From Chlorocebus sabaeus (lineage: Eukaryota > Chordata > Mammalia > Primates > Cercopithecidae): 64,000 nt of DNA. This document shows, piece by piece, positions 25,800 to 37,224 of this stretch. The stretch is from the NCBI RefSeq assembly GCF_047675955.1, contig NC_132919.1, positions 67,746,816-67,810,815 of the forward strand. Reading direction: 5' to 3'. Under the pieces are notes generated by a model, which was not told the origin of the DNA, made no database searches, and saw only the letters and a program-made list of their open reading frames with translations. The position numbers and the translations under genes were made by a program. Position 1 is the stretch's first letter. Each line of letters starts with the position of its first letter.

Positions 25800-26806
25800 G
25801 CACAGGGCATGGCTTGAATTAGTTTTATTTTTCTTAACTTTAAATATATATATGAAAATATATATTAAAATGTTCTCTAAATATTTTCTGCTTCTTGCAG
25901 GTCTCTTTTTACTAGATCATGGCTATTCTTCCCACCTCATCCCTCTGAAAATAAAAATGTATTGCCCTCCCCACCGTCCATAGCCAGGCCACTAACTTGA
26001 CTTGGTGCAAGAGATTCTTGCTGTGAACTTTGTAGAGCCAGTGTGCAGATAGAATTTGGCTTTGAGGGTTCCTGATGGCTTTTCAGTCTTTAACTGTGTG
26101 TGTACCAGTCTCACATTTGGCCCAAACCTCAGGATTCTCCCTCTGCCTGTCTTACTTCATGGTACTAGAAGAACTTCCTCGCCACTCTCCACATGAGAGA
26201 GTCAGCTGCCCTTTCTCCTGTGCCTCTGCAGGAAGAACTCTTTTGCATGGCACATCTCAGCTCCTCTTTGAGGGCTCGTTTTCTTTGATAAGAAACCTGG
26301 AGTCCATTTACTCTGACTTCTCTTTAACTATATCCAGAGCCACAACCCAGGAAAAAGCTTGGGTGACCCGTAATTTCTCTTCTCTTGCTGTCCTCTTGCT
26401 CTTATGCCCCACCCCAACTCACCTTAAATTTTACAAGCTTATGACAGTTTGTATGTGCTCAGCCAATGAGCAGAAAACCTGGAAAGAATTTCTGGACTTT
26501 AGCCCACCAGTTTGTCTGGTTGACTAACCTGCTGAGAGCTAAAATTGGCACCCATTGCCCTGTGCCTTCAGGCAGTCTCATGGGGCAGAGCATGCCACCA
26601 TCCGAATATCAGGCACTGAGTGGCATGTGGGTGAAGCTCACATGACTGGCTAGAGCTTTGGGGGTGGGGTGGGGGTTAACTACTATTTTTTTGGCCATGA
26701 TCTCTTTCCCCTTCCTTTTTTTTTAATTAAATAAATGGATCAAAATTAAATAATTCAAGCCCTGCCTTCAAAATGAATTTTTTTTTTAGTATTATTTAGC
26801 AAAAAC

Positions 26807-26812
26807 AATAAA
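26807..26812 (+). terminator. LSM12: Distal AATAAA poly(A) signal of LSM12
   Basis: Canonical hexamer after an A/T-rich run, about 1.55 kb past the stop; a likely end for the long 3' UTR. Confidence 0.45.
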
Positions 26813-27191
26813 ACCCAAATTTTTTTAACCATCACTCCTGTCTCAGGTTTGTGCGTCCTTTAGAGGCCCCAAGGGAGAGGATCCAAAGTACCCCTAAGAT
26901 GGTATGTCTGTCTGGTTTGACCTTTCCCTTTAGAGTCTCTTCTTCCTACTATTTACCCTCTCTTTTCACCCCCAAGGACTCATCCAGAAATATAGTGCAG
27001 GGTGTATTTTAAGAAGGCGGTCCAGGGTTTGGAGTGGTGTGTAGGTGGAGTGTGGGGAAAAGGCTATAGTCACATACATAGAACCATTTGTTACAGGACT
27101 GTTTGGAGGCACAAATGGTCGGCGAGCTGAGAAGTAAACTTTCAGATCCACCTGCCTCTGGTCAGAACTTGATTTAAAGAACTGAGCCTTT

Positions 27192-27486
27192 GGCCGGGCG
27201 CGGTGGGTCACGCCTATAATCCCAGCACTTTGGGAGGCCAAGGCGGGCGGATCTCGAGGTCAGGAGATCGAGACCATCCTGGCTAGCACGATGAAACCCC
27301 GTCTCTACTAAAAATACAAAAAATTAGCCAGACGTGGTGGCGGGCGCCTGTAGTCCCAACTACTCGGGAGGCTGAGGCAGGAGAATGGCGTGAACCCAGG
27401 AGGTGGAGCTTGCAGTGAGTGAGATAGCGCCACTGCACTCCAGCCTTGGCGACAGAGCGAGACTCCGTCTCAAAAAAAAAAAAAAA
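27192..27486 (+). mobile_element. Alu, young
   Basis: 'ggccgggcgcggtgggtc' to a 15-base poly(A). Confidence 0.92.
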
Positions 27487-27854
27487 CCGGCCTTTGATTT
27501 AGCCTACATGGGAATGTAGACTTAGAGAAGGTGAGAAAGGGAGAAGGGAAGAGACCTTGTAAGATCTAGAAAGCCTAAGAGATATGATGAAAGGAGTGGA
27601 GGTGATTAATTAGTGGGAAACAGCAAGCTGGGAGGAAGCTCTTCATTGTGTGTCCCACATCTTCCTGTCCCCACTACTAGTCTTAATTCTGTAACTGGGG
27701 GGAAGTGAGTATCAACTGGGTTTGGCAGGAAGCACTTTTAACTCCTAAGTTTTAGTTGCTAAAATAATGTGGAGCTTTAAGCAGTTCAAGAGGTGGAGTT
27801 AGTGTCGTTGGAAAGGCAGGCAGTGAGTTATGGAAAATAGAACAAAGACTTTGA
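27487..27854. other. Unique intergenic sequence
   Basis: No gene or repeat recognised. Confidence 0.5.
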
Positions 27855-28035
27855 TAACTTAATTCCTGATGTTGTTCCCAGATAAGTCATTTCATCTTTC
27901 TTAGCCTTAAATTTCCCAACTGTAAATGTGGAAATAATATCCATCTCCTAGGATTGGTATGAGGGTTAATAAGATATTTTAAAAGCCTAATACTTAGAAA
28001 GTGCTCTGTAAATGTTAGTATAAATGTTAGCTTGA
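27855..28035 (+). mobile_element. MIR SINE
   Basis: 'cccagataagtcatttcatc', 'aatttcccaactgtaaatg', 'ggttaataagatatttt' and 'gtaaatgtta' follow the MIR core and tail. Confidence 0.75.
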
Positions 28036-28118
28036 TCCTTGGATAGTTAAATCTGGAGGTGAGATTGGAGTATATGATTTCCAGAAGTGCCATGTTTGCT
28101 TTCGGAGCCTTAGTTTAG

Positions 28119-28418
28119 GCCAGGTGCTGTGGCTCACGCCTGTAGTCCCAGCACTTTGCGAGGCCGAGGCAGGAGCTCAAGACCATTCTGGGTGGCATAG
28201 TGAGAACCCCGTCTCTACAAAAAATAAGTTAAAAAAAATTAGACAGATGCGATGGTACATGCCTGTTGTCCCAGCTACTTGGGAGAGTGAGGTGGGAGGA
28301 TCACTTGAGCCAGGGAGGTTGAGGCTGCAGTGAGCTGTGATTGTACCAGTGCACTCCAGGATGCATTCCAATCTGGTGACAGCAAGATGCTGTCTCTTTA
28401 AAAAAAAAAAAAAAAAAA
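28119..28418 (+). mobile_element. Alu
   Basis: 'ggccaggtgctgtggctc' to a 20-base poly(A). Small deletion in the left arm. Confidence 0.9.
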
Positions 28419-28576
28419 CTGTGTTTAGATGGCATTTTAAGGGAGGCTAATAAGTAAAGCACTTGGGCAGATCTGGTTTAGGCAGGGGTAGGGGTCTCAG
28501 AGCCCTGCCCTCGGTCTCACAGATCTCACCACTTAACCCTTCCTTGGAGTGCCTAAGGAATGCTTTTGATTATAAT

Positions 28577-28868
28577 TTTTTGTTTGAGATGGAGTTTTGC
28601 TCTTATTGCCCAGGCTGGAGTGCAATGGCGTGATCTCGGCTCACTGTAGCCTCCGCCTCCCGGGTTCAGCTGATTCTCCTGCCTCAGCTTCACGAGTAGC
28701 TGGGATTACAGGCACGTGCCACCATGCCCTGGCTAATTTTGTATTTTTAGTAGAGACTGGGTTTCTCCATGTTGGTCAGGCTGGTCTCGAACTCCCGACC
28801 TCAAGTGATCCACCCTTCTCGGTCTCCCATAGTGCTGGGATTACAGGCATGAGTCACCACACCCGGCC
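28577..28868 (-). mobile_element. Alu with target-site duplication
   Basis: 'ttgattataatttt' at 28566 and again at 28869. Confidence 0.93.
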
Positions 28869-28882
28869 TTGATTATAATTTT

Positions 28883-29812
28883 CAAAACTTTTTCAGAATA
28901 GAGAATGAGTTCCACTGAGGCCAAATGACTTGTCTAGAGTGCCCCACCTGCCTGTGGTAGCTGAGCTGGAAGAAAGCCCGAGGCTTTATCCACTCATGGG
29001 TTCCTAATGCTGGGACTTCCCAAACTGATGGCATGTGTACTGCTCATTTTGTTGGCCAGAATGAGGCTGGAACACAGGAGACTAGTGAGAATGGCAGAAA
29101 TTGCCACCTAGATTGAAAGGATGCTGAACCACAGAAGAGCGTGGTACAGAGAGCTTACATGTATGATGCAGCATGGACAGTTTTGCAGTGTTTCCTTGGC
29201 TTTGTTTTGGGGTGTTCTCCTTTATCCCCAAATACACACTCACACACCTTTACACCCAGCACCTGATAATCTCACCACCACCATGTACACACCTTTGGAG
29301 TTACTGCTATTTAGAGCATCCAATTATTGTGGTATAAACAGCCTTACCACAGTGAGTTGATAACTGAATCTGTGCCATTCAAGTCTGAGCAGCTCATTGC
29401 TGATTTCTGTTTGGTGCTTTGAAAATTTGAAAATTGCTCAAGCACTTCAATATGAGTTCAGTGGCTGCAGCCTGTGAACTACTGATTGAGGAGGGTAAAG
29501 GCTAAGAATGTGTGTCTCATAATCTGTTCTCCTGTGAGACATACTGGTAAAGGAAATAGAGGCATTTCATTCATACACAGATCGAGTGTGCTTGGTATGG
29601 CAGCTATAGCATGGAGGGTACTGTGGTGAGAATGTGTAGTACTGGAAGCTGAAACGTACAGGATGAGTGGTAAGGACAGTGGCAGAAGTGGGAGTGTGGG
29701 AGAGAGCTGGTTGCCTGGTTGGAGGATGTTAGATTTGCATGGTAGGTTTGCTTTCCTATCACTGCTGGAGGCTGTCAGTGCCAGAGAATTCCTCTTTAAG
29801 AAACTTGGATTT
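28883..29812. other. Intergenic sequence with a MIR-like relic
   Basis: MIR-like text on the - strand at about 28895-28990 ('ccaaatgacttgtctag'). The rest is unique; no gene seen. Confidence 0.45.
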
Positions 29813-29813
29813 G

Positions 29814-30094
29814 ACTGGGTACGGTGGCTCACGCCTGTAATCCCAGCACTTCGGGAGGCCAAGGTGGCCGGATCACGAGGTCAGGATATCCAGACCATCC
29901 TGGCTAACATGGTGAAACCCCGTCTCTACTAAAAATACAAAAATATTAGCTGGGCATGGTGGTGGGTGCCTGTAGTCCCAGTTACTTGGGAGGCTGAGGC
30001 AGGAGAATGGCGTGAACCCGGGAGGTAGAGCTTATAGTGAGCAGAGATCGCACCATTGCACTCCAGCCTGGGCAACAGAGCGAGACTCTGCCTC

Positions 30095-30124
<30 letters not shown>
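29814..30124 (+). mobile_element. Alu with (AAAAG)n tail and target-site duplication
   Basis: Tail 'gaaaagaaaagaaaag'; flanked by 'aagaaacttggat' and 'aagaaacttggaat'. Confidence 0.92.
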
Positions 30125-30127
<3 letters not shown>

Positions 30128-30216
30128 CTTGGAATCATCTGCACATACTGCCTAAAGTTTAGGGGTTAAACATAATCAGATAAACAGTATGAAGTATCTG
30201 AAAAAGATGCTCTTCA

Positions 30217-30325
30217 GCTGCTATCCACTGGTGATATCCTGTGGCTATCCACTGCTGCTATTCACTGGTGATATCCTGTGGCTATCCACTGCTGCTATCC
30301 GCTGGTGATACACTGTGTGGCTGTA
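30217..30325 (+). repeat. Minisatellite, 37-bp unit, three copies
   Basis: Units start at 30217, 30254 and 30291 with 'gctgctatccactggtgata'-type text. Each unit is itself built from repeated 'ctatccactg' pieces. The third copy is partial and more divergent. Confidence 0.88.
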
Positions 30326-30372
30326 ATAGTTTCAAAACAAATTTGTTATTTTATGTTATAAAAACCTTACAC

Positions 30373-30661
30373 AGCCAGGCACAGTGGCTCACGCCTGTAA
30401 TTTGGGAGGCCAAGGCGAGTGGGATCACTTGAGGTCAGGAGTTCAAGACCAGTCTGGCCAATGTGGTGAAACTCCATCTCTACTAAAAGTATAAAAATGA
30501 GCTGGGCATGGTGGTGTGCACCTGTGGTCCCAGCTACTTGGGAGGTTGAGGCAGGAGAATTGCTTGAACCCAAGAAGCAGAGGTTGCAGTGAGCTGAGAT
30601 CGCACCACTGCACTTCAGCCTGGTGACAGGGCAAGAAAACTCTGTCTCAAAAACAAAAAAA
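30373..30661 (+). mobile_element. Alu with target-site duplication
   Basis: Flanked by 'accttacacagcc' and 'accttacatggc'. Short deletion after 'cctgtaat'. Confidence 0.9.
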
Positions 30662-31696
30662 CGACCTTACATGGCTCATTACAGAAAAACTAGAAGACAA
30701 AGCAGACATTTTCATCTACCACCCTCTAAAACATTGTTAATATCTTTTTTATCCTTTCACATTCTTTCCTATGCAGATGATATTTTCTAGATTTTTAAGA
30801 CACCTTTCCTTGCCCCTTGTGTTTCTGAAAGTGCAGTGCATGATGTCAAAAGAAACTTGCCAACTGGTTCCAGACCACAAAGTTAAGTCAGCGGTATACT
30901 CCAATTTATTAGCATCTTAGAATTGATATATATAAAAGGCAAGGGACTAGATGATCTGTAAGATTACTTCCAACCTCGGTGATCTCTTCTCTATCTTGCT
31001 CTACAATGCCCTGCTTCAGGGCCACCCATGAAGCCATTCTTGACAACTGGGATGGAAACTGATTCCTTCAATAATTTGTTTCTGTCGCTCATACCATGTT
31101 TCATGTATGAGTTGCCTTTTGGATATTTGTTTAGGTTTGTGTTAGGTTTGTCTTTAGTGGTCTATTGGGGTGTCTTGAGGCTCCAAGACAGGGAAAGTTA
31201 TTCACTCACTCATTTGGGTATTTGCTAGCACCCAGTTGTTGAGACAGAGCAGAAAATAGAGTTTTTAAAGTCATCAGCATAATAACTGGATATGTTGCCT
31301 GAGTCAATATGAAAAGTGATCCAGGAGTAGGTTTTGAGGAAAGCTTGGAGTTCAAGTTTGGAAAGAGGACAAAGGACCAATAAAGGATACGGGGGAAGAA
31401 AGAGAGATGCACCTGGTTCCAGACTGGAAAGCAGCAGGAATCTACCTTGGGTTTCTCTGGAGCAGACTCTGGCAGCTGGGACCAAGTCTGGTCAGACTGT
31501 AGTCCCCCTTCCTATCTGGCGTCTCCCATTTTTCTACAATTTCCAGTTTCATTGAAAAGTCTAAATTGGAGCTAAGTTTCTTAATTTGCTGAGTAAGGTG
31601 AGGCTAAGGCATATTTCCAGTGACTAATCAACTAACCTCTTCTTTTTCTTTGGTCCTCTGTTGCGGACTCCTGCAGTGTTAAGACAAGAACTTCTG
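30662..31696. other. Unique intergenic sequence
   Basis: About 1 kb; no gene or known repeat recognised. Confidence 0.45.
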
Positions 31697-31999
31697 CCGG
31701 GCGTGGTGGCTCAAGCCTGTAATCCCAGCACTTTGGGAGGCCGAGACGGGCGGATCACGAGGTCAGGAGATCGAGACCATCCTGGCGAACACGGTGAAAC
31801 CCCGTCTCTACTAAAAATACAAAAAACTAGCCGGGCGAGGTGGCGGGCGCCTGTAGTCCCAGCTACTCCGGAGGCTGAGGCAGGAGAATGGCGTAAACCC
31901 GGGAGGCGGAGCTTGCAGTGAGCTGAGATCCGGCCACTGCACTCCAGCCTGGGCGACAGAGCCAGACTCCGTCTCAAAAAAAAAAAAAAAAAAAAAAAA
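31697..31999 (+). mobile_element. Young monkey-type AluY with perfect target-site duplication
   Basis: 'aagacaagaacttct' is found at 31681-31695 and again at 31999-32013. The body has 'ggctcaagcctgtaatcc', 'gagacgggcgg', 'actagccgggcgaggtgg', 'gcgtaaacccggg' and 'gagatccggccactgc'. Close to the lineage consensus, so recent. Confidence 0.95.
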
Positions 32000-32013
32000 G
32001 ACAAGAACTTCTT

Positions 32014-33440
32014 ACAGGTCTTTTCGTGGAGGGACCAGCAAGTGGTGGGTTTTTTTTACTAATCTGACCCCTTTTACTCTGTTCTGTCTCTTAGCTTAAA
32101 GTTGTTGCTTATGCTTACTGGAGGGAGGGGCGTGTATCTCTCTAGAGAGAATATTTATAGATGACCACTGAGATGTGATTTCAGCTGAAATCTGAAGAAC
32201 AAGGTGCTAGCCAAGAGTGTTCAGATAGAGGGAACAGCAGGTGCTAAAGTCAGGTTGACAAGAGCTTGGGATGTTCAGGAACTGACAGAAGACAGGCGGT
32301 TGAAGCCTGCTGAGCAGGACGATAGAGAAGTAGGTGGAGCCAGGTGGTGCAGGACCTTACAGTTATCCTAGAGACTGGGTTCTTTGGGACCATGGGCAGC
32401 CACAGGACTTGGTCTGATATCAGACGGTGGCAGCGGAAGCAAGGAGGAGGCTGCTGGGTTAGGGGTGGCACGGCAGTCTGGGTGGGAGACGGTGGCAGAG
32501 AATTGGTTTCAGAGTTGACGGGACTTGATGCGCTGAATGTGAGGGCAAGGTGGTGAGGGACAGAGAGGAATGAAGGATGCCTTCTAGGTAGGTGGCAAAC
32601 AATGGGAGAGGAAGAAGTTTGTGGAAGAATCTGGAATTTTTGAATTGCCATTTTGTCTTGCCCAGGAAACATTGAAGAGCGGATGGCAAATGGGCAACTG
32701 GATAACAAGCCTGGGCTTAGAGAAGCATGGGATGGAGTTAGACATTCAATGACTGTCACGTCACCTGTGAACTCTGAGAAGACAAGAGGTTGGGATCTCT
32801 GGCCACAGTGGGTAGATTTGCCTCAGATAGGAGGGGCCCTTCTTCCCTGACAGGGCAGTGCTAGGAGGTAAGTCTGTAGATCTGTCAGGGAGGTAAGGGT
32901 AAGTGACTTCTTTTCTGGTGGCCCAGTTAACCTGAAGGGGGAATAGGGTAAGACTGTTGAATGCCCTTTTAGAGATGCGTCCTCATGAATTTTGGGGGTA
33001 AACAGGCATCCATTGTGTGCCTCTGCCAATCATGTTGAGTGACCTTAGTGCAGACACAGAGAAGGTGAATAGTTGGGTACAGCCAGGTTGAGAGATGTGT
33101 CCAGTCTGTACTGTGGAGGGAGAGGGGAGTTGAACTGAGGATATTTATGAAAGGGAGTATAATTTGGGACCCTTCACTCTGTCACCAGGCTGCAGTGCAG
33201 TGGCATGATTACGGCTCACTGCAACCTCTGCCTTCACTCTTACAAGTGTGTGCTGTCATCATGTACACTTCAGTTTTGTTCAGATGAGACTTTTCTGAAA
33301 GTGTCCTGCTGTTGCCCTTACGTACTGGCTCCAGGCAGGACATGTAGCCATGTAACTCAGCAGTCAGTGTGTCGACGGTGCAAACACAGGATGCTTCCCA
33401 TGCTGGGGCTGGTATTGGAAGTTTAGAACAAATTTCCTAG
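32014..33440. other. Intergenic sequence, probably old repeats
   Basis: 32120-32560 has the look of an ancient dispersed repeat ('gagggaacagcaggtgc', 'gatgttcaggaactgacag', 'gcaggaccttacagtta'); I could not name the family. A 60-bp Alu scrap lies at 33173-33240. No gene seen. Confidence 0.4.
33173..33240 (-). mobile_element. Short Alu fragment
   Basis: 'cactctgtcaccaggctgca' through 'ctgcaacctctgcc' only. Confidence 0.7.
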
Positions 33441-33449
33441 CACTTAACG

Positions 33450-34050
33450 ATGCCAGAGATCTTAAGAGTTTATACAGTATAGTCCCGCCTCCCACTTTAC
33501 ATATCCCTTTATAGCATCCTCAGCAGACCGCCTCTACTTGAACTTCCATTGATGGGGTACTCATTACTCAAGGAGGCAACATGTGGCAGCTGTCCGTGCC
33601 CTTCTTGTCCTCCAGTGGCGGCTCACCGTTAGAACTAAGGCTAATGCTCAGGTGTCCTGCATGGTAGTCCCTCTTTCAGGGGTTTTTCTTTTGCTGGCAG
33701 CCCCTGGGTGAGGGGCACGGGCATTGCTAAATCAGCAAATGTGACTCAGAACTATCTTCTCCAGTCAGATGGCTTTTGAAGGAAGCTTTCCTAGTTTTTG
33801 AGTGTGGTCCCAGCGCTGGACATGGTCTGTTAGCACACTGGGACCTTTTCCTGCAACCATTTACTGCGATGTTGGACACTATAGCAACTAGCTCCTTTTG
33901 GCAGATACATCACACTGTTGATTCAGTTTGATGTGATCAGCACAATCTGCCCAGACTTCTTCACAGAAGTAGCTATTATGCCAAGTCTTCTCCAGCTTGT
34001 GTAAGTAGATTTTAGATTCCTAAATACTGAATTTTACATTTATTGCTGTT
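33450..34050 (-). mobile_element. Possible L3/CR1-type LINE relic
   Basis: 'ggggtactcattactcaagg', 'cactgttgattcagtttg' and 'gaattttacatttat' recall the conserved 3' part of this ancient family. Tentative. Confidence 0.4.
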
Positions 34051-34051
34051 A

Positions 34052-34351
34052 ATTTTTTTTTTTTTTCTGAGATGGAGTATCACTCTGTCACCCAAGCTGG
34101 AGTGCACTGGTGCAATCTTAGCTCACTGCAACCTCCACCTCCTGGGTTCAAGCGATTCTCCTGCTCAGCCTCCCGAGTAGCTGGAATTACAGGCATGCGC
34201 CACCACACCTGTCTAATTTTTGTATTTTTCAGTTAAGACAGGGTTTCGCCATGTTGGCCAGGCTGGTCTCAAACTCCTGACCTCAAGTGATCCACCCGCC
34301 TCGGTCTCCCAAAGTGCTGGGATTACAGGTGTGAGCCACCGTGCCCAGCCT
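34052..34351 (-). mobile_element. Alu
   Basis: 'gagatggagtatcactctg' to 'gagccaccgtgcccagcc'. Confidence 0.9.
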
Positions 34352-34358
34352 GTTATTA

Positions 34359-34360
<2 letters not shown>

Positions 34361-34389
<29 letters not shown>

Positions 34390-34668
34390 ACAGAGTCTCG
34401 CTGTGTCACCCAGGCTGGAGTGCAGTGGCGCGATCTCGGCTCACTGCAAGCTCCGCCTCCCGGGTTTTACGCCATTCTCCTGCCTCAGCCTCCGAGTAGC
34501 TGGGACTACAGGCGCCCGCCACCTCGCCCGGCTAGTTTTTTGTATTTTTAGTAGAGACGGGGTTTCACGGTGTTAGCCAGGATGGTCTCGATCTCCTGAC
34601 CTCGTGATCCACCCGCCTCGGCCTCCCAAAGTGCTGCGATTACAGGCTTGAGCCACCGCGCCCGGCCT
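34361..34668 (-). mobile_element. Young AluY
   Basis: Long poly(T), 'gagacagagtctcgctgtg' to 'gagccaccgcgcccggcc'. Confidence 0.92.
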
Positions 34669-34904
34669 AAATATTTTTAACCAACAATTTTAACCTAAAA
34701 AGAGCTTTAAAAAAAATCTTGATTCTGTACCGCAATACACTAGTTGTCCATCCCAATGTTGTGTTATTTTTAATTTTGATAAACTGTCTTCTGTGTTTTC
34801 ATCTTATCCAAAGGGATATCCTGAGAGATTTTAATAACATCCAGATTTACGATAGACATCTGGTAGCCCTATCAAAAAAGGAAATAAAGTCGTTTGAGTA
34901 AAAT

Positions 34905-35215
34905 TTATTTATTTATTTATTTATTTTTTGAGACAGAGTCTCGCTCTGTCGCCCAGGCTGGAGTGCAGTGGCCGGATCTCAGCTCACTGCAAGCTCCACC
35001 TCCCGGGTTTACGCCATTCTCCTGCCTCAGCCTCTGGAGTAGCTGGGACTACAGGCGCCTGCCACCTCGCCCAGCTAGGTTTTTTTTTGTATTTTTTTAG
35101 TAGAGACGGGGTTTCACCGTGTTAGCCAGGATGGTCTCGATCTTCTGACCTCGTGATCCGCCCGTCTCGGCCTCCCAAAGTGCTGGGATTACAGACTTGA
35201 GCCACCGCGCCCGGC
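34905..35215 (-). mobile_element. Young monkey-type AluY with (TTTA)n tail
   Basis: (TTTA) repeats at 34903-34928, then 'gagacagagtctcgctctg', 'gtggccggatctcagctc', 'gcccgtctcggcctccc'. Confidence 0.92.
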
Positions 35216-35216
35216 T

Positions 35217-35511
35217 TATTTATTTTTGAGATGGAGTCTTGCTCTTTTGCCCAGGCGGGAGTGCAGTGGTGTGATCTCGGCTCACTGCAACCTCTGCCTC
35301 CTGGGTTCAAGCGATTCTTCTGCCTCAGCCTCCCAAGTAGCTGGGACTACAGGCACCCACCACCACGCCCGGCTAATTTTTTTTGTATTTTTAGTAGAGA
35401 CGGTGTTTCACCATGTTAGCCAGGATGGTCTTGATCTCCTGACCTTGTGATCCATCCTCCTCGGCCTCCCAAACTGCTGGGATTTCAGGCATGAGCCACT
35501 GTGCCCAGCCC
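35217..35511 (-). mobile_element. Alu
   Basis: 'gagatggagtcttgctctt' to 'gagccactgtgcccagcc'. Confidence 0.9.
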
Positions 35512-35830
35512 TGTTTATTTTTTTTGAGACGGAGTCTTGCTCTGTCACCAGGCTGCAGTGCAGTGGCATGATTACGGCCTACTGCAACCTCTGCCTCCCA
35601 GGTTCAAGCAATTCTCCAGCCTTAGCCTCCCGAGTAGCTGGGACTACAGGTGCACACCGCCACACCTGGCTAATTTTTTTTTTTTTTTTTTTTTTTTTGT
35701 ATTTTAGTAGAGGCAGGGTTTCACCATGTTGCCCAGGCTGGTCTTGAACTCCTGAACTCAGGCAATCTGCCCGCCTCGGCCTCCTAAAGTGCTAGAATTA
35801 CAGGCGTGAGCCACCGCTGCTGCTCCTGGC
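35512..35830 (-). mobile_element. Alu
   Basis: 'gagacggagtcttgctctg' to 'ccaccgctgctgctcctggc'. Third reverse Alu in a row. Confidence 0.88.
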
Positions 35831-35967
35831 TGTAAAACTTATTTTTAGTGAACTCATGTGGGCACCTAGTGGTCCTCATGTTTTAGGAAATTGCTCAGAC
35901 ATAATATGTTAAATGAGCCTGTTTTGAGTTTTGTGAACTGTTATGTGACTTGAAAATTGGAAATTTT

Positions 35968-36273
35968 GGCCTGGCGCAGTGGCTCACACCTGTAATCCCA
36001 GCACTTTGGGAGGCCGAGGCAGGCAGATCACGAGATCATGAGATCAAAACCATCCTGGCTAACACAGTGAAACCTTGTCTCTACTAAAAATACAAAAAAA
36101 TTAGCAGGGCATGGTGCCTGTAGTACCAGGGTGCCTGTAGTACCAGCTACTCGGGAGACTGAGGCAGGAGAATGACATGAACCTGGGAGGTGGAGCTTGC
36201 AGTGAGCGGAGATGGCGCCACTGCACTCCAGCCTGGGCGACAGAGTGAGACTCCGTCTAAAAAAAAAAAAAAG
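35968..36273 (+). mobile_element. Alu with a 17-bp internal duplication
   Basis: 'ggcctggcgcagtggctc' to poly(A). 'ggtgcctgtagtaccag' occurs twice, from about 36113. Confidence 0.9.
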
Positions 36274-36528
36274 AAAATTGGAAAGTTCGCTGAGCCCAAA
36301 GCTCTAGCAACCGTCTGTTGGCAATGTTTTCTTACAGATTATTGACAGTTCCTCAAGTTTTTTCCAGTATAATCTGCTTATACAGATCACTTGAACTAAT
36401 TCTGAGGGGCTTGAGATTAACCAGAGACTCAGACTCATGCCCTAGGTTGATAATAGGTCTGCTACTCTTCCCATTATAGGCATAATCTATGTTATTCACC
36501 CCTTTGCTCTTGTCTAGTAGATCTTGAC

Positions 36529-36830
36529 TTTTTTTTTTTTTTTTTAAAGACAAGGTCTCCCTCTGTCATCCAGGCTGGAGTGCTGTGGCACAATCACAGC
36601 TTACTGCAGCCTCAACCTCTTGGGCTCAAACAATCCTTCCACCCCACCTTCCTGAGTAGTCGGGATTACAGGCGCATGCAACCATGCCCGGCTAATTTTT
36701 TTTTTGTATTTTTAGTAGAGACAGGGTTTCACCATGTTGGTCAGGCTGGTCTTGAACTCCTGATCTTGTGATCCGCTTGCCTCGGCCTCCCAAAATGCTG
36801 GGATTACAGGTGTGAGCCACTATGCCTGGA
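36529..36830 (-). mobile_element. Alu
   Basis: Poly(T), 'aaagacaaggtctccctctg' to 'gagccactatgcctgg'. Confidence 0.87.
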
Positions 36831-37218
36831 AATTTTTGGTATTTTATGTAGAGAGGGGGTTTCACCATGTTGCTCAGGAATTCACGACCAGCCTGGGCGA
36901 CATAGTGAGACCTCGTTTCTACAAAAAAAATTATTATTTTTTTGAGACAGAGTCTCGCTCTGTCGCCCAGGCTGGAGTGCAGTGACATGATCTCAGCTCA
37001 CTGCAGCCTCTACCTCCTGGGTTGAGGTGATTCTCCTGCCTCAGCCTCCCCAGTAGCTGGGACTACAGGCGCATACCACCACACCTGGCTAATTTGTATT
37101 TTAGAGACAGCGTTTCACCATGTTAGCCAGGCTGGTCTTGAACTTCTGACCTCAGGTGGTCTGCCCACCTTGGCTTCCCAAGGTGCCTGGATTACAGGCA
37201 TGAGCCACTACGCTCTGC
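36831..37218 (-). mobile_element. Alu mosaic with an inverted piece
   Basis: 36831-36878 reads as reverse Alu. 36879-36930 reads as forward Alu ('gaccagcctgggcgacatag', 'ttctacaaaaaaaatt'). 36935-37218 is a reverse Alu from 'gagacagagtctcgctctg'. Confidence 0.75.
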
Positions 37219-37224
37219 CAAGCA

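Larger units (their letters stand above)
25260..26840 (+). other. LSM12: LSM12 3' UTR with several candidate poly(A) sites
   Basis: No other gene is visible downstream of the LSM12 stop. AATAAA hexamers occur at 25674-25679, 25950-25955 and 26807-26812, so a short form of about 0.45 kb and a long form of about 1.6 kb are both possible. A T-rich tract at 25741-25799 separates the first two sites. The open frame at 26075-26527 lies inside this UTR and has no recognisable domain. Extent is inferred from the hexamers only. Confidence 0.6.

Noticed and set aside
26075..26527. 150-codon open frame after LSM12
   Set aside because: Lies in the presumed LSM12 3' UTR, with no domain and no start or splice context that supports use.
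32250..32759. 169-codon reverse open frame
   Set aside because: Proline/serine-rich with no recognised domain, overlapping an old repeat; likely chance.
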